Part shown: piece by piece, positions 61,217-64,000 of the stretch | Numbering within the stretch: the first letter of the stretch is position 1 | Layout of the letters: each line of letters opens with the position of its first letter | Assembly (NCBI GenBank): GCA_040767605.1 | Contig: JAXGOI010000001.1 | Span: forward strand, 868,001-932,000 | Source of the DNA: JAXGOI01 sp040767605 | GTDB lineage: Bacteria > Bacillota > Dehalobacteriia > UBA4068 | Direction of reading: 5' to 3' | DNA length: 64,000 bases | Translations under genes and position numbers: made by a program | Notes under the pieces: model-generated | Told to the model about the DNA's origin: nothing | What the model saw: the letters and a program-made list of their open reading frames with translations, nothing else | The model's database searches: none

Positions 61217-62656
61217 TTACAACTCAGATACTCTTTCCCTGCCCCCCGCTTTTGACTTGTACATAGCCTGATCTGCCCTATTAACCACATCAATAAAGCT
61301 GATATCCCCGCCCTTAAAATAGGATATACCCATGGATATGCTTGGCTTTATATTTTCTCTCCCGGTACCAATTTTTAATTCTGATACTATTTTAAGCAGA
61401 TTCTGGGCAAAAGGAACAGCCTTTTCTTGGCTAAGCCCATTAAATATACCAATAAACTCATCACCGCCCCATCGCATAAGCATATCTCCATCAGATATAT
61501 TTTTTTGCACCGCCTCAGCAACAGAACGGATGACCATATCCCCCACGGTATGCCCATGGGTATCATTAATCTTTTTTAGGGAATCGATATCAAACAGTAT
61601 TACTGCCGGTGAAGCCTCGCCTTTTTGGAAGCATTCAAATAAATAAGCTAAAAACTCCTCCCCTAGCCTGCGTGATCCTACCTTTGTAAGGGGGTCTGTG
61701 TTAGCTTCGGACATGGCATTTTTTAACGAGCTGCAACCGCTCTCTAATTTATCTTTTGCATGACGAATTACAAAAAGATAAACTGCTAATGTAAAAATAA
61801 GCAAAACACCAATACCCGCCAATAGAACCTGTCTGCTCAACCGGTATACAGGTTCCAACAAGGATTCTCCGTTTTGCTGGGAAACAAAATGGGTGTTATT
61901 CTGAATATGAAAAGCTTGATAGTAAATACCACTCTTATAAAAAAGAGAGTACGCCTCATTATATTGCAGCATATCTGAGCCGGCAACCAAAGCCTCGAAA
62001 TTCTCATGACACATAAGTTCAGACTTGAGAGTCTCAGTGCAAAGGGTATGAATCTGGCCGCTTAGGTCAAAAATCAGCCGATCATAACCAACAATTCTTC
62101 CTTGAGAAAGAATAGGAGAGCACACAATAAAGTATTCATGCCCCCCCGTTAAGCAGAGCGCTGAGGATGGCTCATTCTCTCCGGTAAGGCTATTCCAAAT
62201 TATACAATCTTGATCCCCGTAACCCTTAGCGGCATAACGGGCAATTACATTATCATCTACTGATCGCTCAGCATTAAGCAAATATTCAAGAGCCCTTGCC
62301 CCATCCTCATATTTTAATTGCGTCTCTTTAATCAAATCACCCAAATTAATTTTACCTTTATTATAGTCAAGGATAGCGTCACGGATTACCGTTCTGCTGG
62401 ATAGGCTCCTGGCACCTTCCAGCCCGCGGTCCATATTATTTTGCAGGGAGGCAAAGCGAATATAGGATAATTGGCTGAAATTATCTACTAGGCTTTTCTC
62501 CAGCTCTGTTTTTAACGGCAGGTAAATCAGTAAAATAACAGCGGTTGAAGAAACAACAGCTAAGGCAATTAGTGTTATAATTACCTTCTTTGCAAATATT
62601 TGTACCGAATAAGTGTGACTTCTAAGCTCCGATATATCTTTTAGATTGTTTTCCAC
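61217..62656 (-). CDS. membrane diguanylate cyclase (GGDEF)
   Basis: 479 residues. Membrane helices at about 21-46 and 275-298 enclose an extracellular Cache-like sensor. The GGDEF domain (about 318-479) has DIDSLKKINDTHGH and intact RWGGDEF; where an RxxD inhibitory site would be, the sequence is SDGD, so product inhibition through the I-site is unlikely. It makes c-di-GMP. Same operon as the HD-GYP protein: a synthesis/degradation pair. Confidence 0.9.
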   Translation of the reverse strand: MENNLKDISELRSHTYSVQIFAKKVIITLIALAVVSSTAVILLIYLPLKTELEKSLVDNFSQLSYIRFASLQNNMDRGLEGARSLSSRTVIRDAILDYNKGKINLGDLIKETQLKYEDGARALEYLLNAERSVDDNVIARYAAKGYGDQDCIIWNSLTGENEPSSALCLTGGHEYFIVCSPILSQGRIVGYDRLIFDLSGQIHTLCTETLKSELMCHENFEALVAGSDMLQYNEAYSLFYKSGIYYQAFHIQNNTHFVSQQNGESLLEPVYRLSRQVLLAGIGVLLIFTLAVYLFVIRHAKDKLESGCSSLKNAMSEANTDPLTKVGSRRLGEEFLAYLFECFQKGEASPAVILFDIDSLKKINDTHGHTVGDMVIRSVAEAVQKNISDGDMLMRWGGDEFIGIFNGLSQEKAVPFAQNLLKIVSELKIGTGRENIKPSISMGISYFKGGDISFIDVVNRADQAMYKSKAGGRERVSEL

Positions 62657-62705
62657 TATGTGTCCTCCCAGCTACTCCATAAATATACGGGCCCATTTAT
62701 AGTCA

Positions 62706-62736
62706 TGCCGTACAGAGGGGACTTCTCTGTACGGCA
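62706..62736. terminator. hairpin between CheW and the diguanylate cyclase gene
   Basis: TGCCGTACAGAG / CTCTGTACGGCA, perfect 12-bp stem with 7-nt loop, without a T-run on the minus strand. Confidence 0.5.
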
Positions 62737-62858
62737 CATGAATCTGTCCATATAACTATTAACATACCGTAATTTGCATGGTTATAGCAATTTCGATCCT
62801 ATGAAACTTCGGGTATAAAAAGCCCCGCTTCAGTTTTTGGATGCTCAGCAAAGCTCCC

Positions 62859-63380
62859 TTAATCCTCTACTGTTTTAGAAAGGCTGAAAAGCTCGCTTTC
62901 GCTAAGAAGCTTTCCCGCATGAATAAGCAATACAACATGCTCCTTTTGGTCTCCAGCTTTTAGAATTGCAATCCCAGTCAGATAATCGTTTACATGAGAG
63001 GATTCTATGCCTATTTGGGGCGGCGGGGAAATCTGCTCCCTTCCTATATCGATAACTTCACCTACCGTGTCTACAATAAGGCCGACATCATTTTCCCCCA
63101 CATGGGCAATGATGATACAGGTACGCTCGGTAAACTCCGCCTCCTGCTTTCCAAAACGCAGACGAATATCAATTATAGGGATAATCTGGCCACGCAGATT
63201 AATGATACCCTTAATATAATTTGATTGCCCCGGCATAGCAATAATTTCTTGCATTTGGGTAATCTGAACAATCTCTGTTATGGGCAGACCGAACTGCTGG
63301 CAATCTATAAAGAAGGTTAGATATCGGTTACGGGCTTCTTCGGTTATTTCGGATATGTGTAATCGATCCTGCAACTCCAT
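62859..63380 (-). CDS. cheW: CheW-type chemotaxis coupling protein
   Basis: 173 residues from ATG at 63380 (GGGGGGAAAGG upstream); the open frame back to 63482 overlaps the preceding gene and is not needed. CheW fold: YLTFFIDCQQFGLPITEIVQ (about 19-38), GIINLRGQIIPIIDIRLRFG (about 57-76), VGLIVDTVGEVIDI. It joins receptors to CheA. It follows the chemoreceptor gene by 19 bp. No CheA is within the window. Confidence 0.92.
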   Translation of the reverse strand: MELQDRLHISEITEEARNRYLTFFIDCQQFGLPITEIVQITQMQEIIAMPGQSNYIKGIINLRGQIIPIIDIRLRFGKQEAEFTERTCIIIAHVGENDVGLIVDTVGEVIDIGREQISPPPQIGIESSHVNDYLTGIAILKAGDQKEHVVLLIHAGKLLSESELFSLSKTVED

Positions 63381-63399
63381 CAACCTTTCCCCCCTTCTA

Positions 63400-64000
63400 T
63401 TAATATTTTCCAAGATTGAGTGCCGCCTCAGGCAGGCAATCCTTAAAGTCCTGTTTGCTTTGGGGAGCAATGGAGAAAGCATGCTCCTTTACCACTTCTT
63501 CTGCCAGCTTGAACTTTCTAATTTCTCCACGCAGCGCCGAGGCCTGCGCAGACATTTCCTCGCTGGTGGAGGAATTTTCTTCTGCTGTTACGGCATTGGT
63601 CTGGACAACGGAAGAAATTTGTGCGAGTCCTTCTTTAATCTGTTCAATCGCAACTGTCTGCTCCGATATAGATTTCTCAATTTTTTCGAAGCCGTTAGTT
63701 ACTTCTCCGGAGCTTGCACCCACATCCCGAAGTATTTGTGCTGTTTGATTGGTAATATCCGCTCCTCTCTCTACCGCGCCAACAGAAGATTGGATAAGTG
63801 CCCCTGTCTGCTTGGCGGCTTCAGCGGACTTTGCGGCGAGATTACGCACCTCATCCGCCACTACTGCAAAGCCCTTCCCCGCATTGCCTGCCCGAGCTGC
63901 CTCAACTGCGGCATTAAGAGCAAGAATATTTGTCTGAAAAGCTATATCTTCTATTACTTTTGTAATATTGGCTATCTGGTTGGAGGTAGAACTTATATCT
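63400..64000 (-). CDS. methyl-accepting chemotaxis protein (5' end beyond window)
   Basis: About 200 C-terminal residues are visible; the frame continues past the right edge. The signalling hairpin tip is clear: [20 protein letters not shown] and [15 protein letters not shown], followed by the coiled coil [15 protein letters not shown]. Sensor and membrane parts are outside. Its C-terminus has no obvious pentapeptide tether. Operon with cheW. Confidence 0.93.
   Translation of the reverse strand, partial: DISSTSNQIANITKVIEDIAFQTNILALNAAVEAARAGNAGKGFAVVADEVRNLAAKSAEAAKQTGALIQSSVGAVERGADITNQTAQILRDVGASSGEVTNGFEKIEKSISEQTVAIEQIKEGLAQISSVVQTNAVTAEENSSTSEEMSAQASALRGEIRKFKLAEEVVKEHAFSIAPQSKQDFKDCLPEAALNLGKY

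Overview
The window looks like a chromosomal segment of an anaerobic, AT-rich member of the Bacillota (Clostridia or a relative). The basis is strong AGGAGG-type ribosome-binding sites, consensus TTGACA/TATAAT promoters, lipoproteins instead of periplasmic proteins, and anaerobe genes (A-type flavoprotein, hemerythrin, ferredoxins, an Fe-S ene-reductase of the BaiCD/dienoyl-CoA reductase type). The genus cannot be read from the sequence. No tRNA, rRNA, CRISPR array, insertion sequence or prophage gene was seen.

Layout. 1-3.5 kb: hemerythrin (cut by the window edge), a Crp/Fnr regulator, a NapH-like Fe-S membrane protein, and an ArsR regulator with an ArsP-type permease sharing a 20-bp operator. 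3.6-4.4 kb: nagB. 4.8-15.7 kb: a catabolic-looking block containing a BMP-family nucleoside-type ABC transporter with an M20 hydrolase, two divergent GldA-like polyol dehydrogenases, a strongly divergent HisB-like protein and an XRE-cupin regulator. 16-17.2 kb: flavodiiron protein. 17.6-22.7 kb: a MerR/GyrI-type regulator, then a ureohydrolase, a class-III aminotransferase and a sodium symporter behind a promoter with a 19-bp spacer. 23-26 kb: small cupin, GIY-YIG protein, SulP transporter. 26.5-29.2 kb: an SsuABC-like ABC operon with a promoter and terminator-bearing leader. 29.5-33.2 kb: TetR, a broken phosphotriesterase gene fused to a ferredoxin tail, an orphan oligopeptide-type binding lipoprotein and a TIGR04076 protein. 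33.9-36.7 kb: a TrpXYZ-type ABC transporter. 37.1-43.9 kb: ene-reductase, PNPOx-ferredoxin fusion, APC permease, cupin and LuxR regulator, with two promoters sharing one motif. 44.4-56.2 kb: lipoate ligase, lipoamide dehydrogenase, symporter with a small partner, two dehydrogenases, and a divergent four-gene 2-oxoacid (acetoin-like) dehydrogenase operon with a membrane LuxR regulator. 56.6-64 kb: AraC regulator, ferredoxin, HD-GYP and GGDEF proteins, CheW and a methyl-accepting chemotaxis protein running off the end.

How it fits together. The window is mostly substrate-specific catabolic modules, each with its own transporter and regulator. The 44-56 kb block can supply all parts of a lipoamide-dependent dehydrogenase (E1 alpha, E1 beta, E2, a separate lipoyl protein, E3 and a lipoylating enzyme) plus dehydrogenases able to feed it, which fits acetoin/2,3-butanediol use. 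The least explained module is 4.8-15.7 kb: its HisB-like protein has lost one metal-ligand histidine and the phosphate-binding C-terminal motif, so it probably acts on something other than imidazoleglycerol phosphate. Other points of note are the phosphotriesterase/ferredoxin deletion scar, an unassigned RNA leader, several matched promoter dyads, and short tandem repeats (12-15 bp) in five intergenic places.
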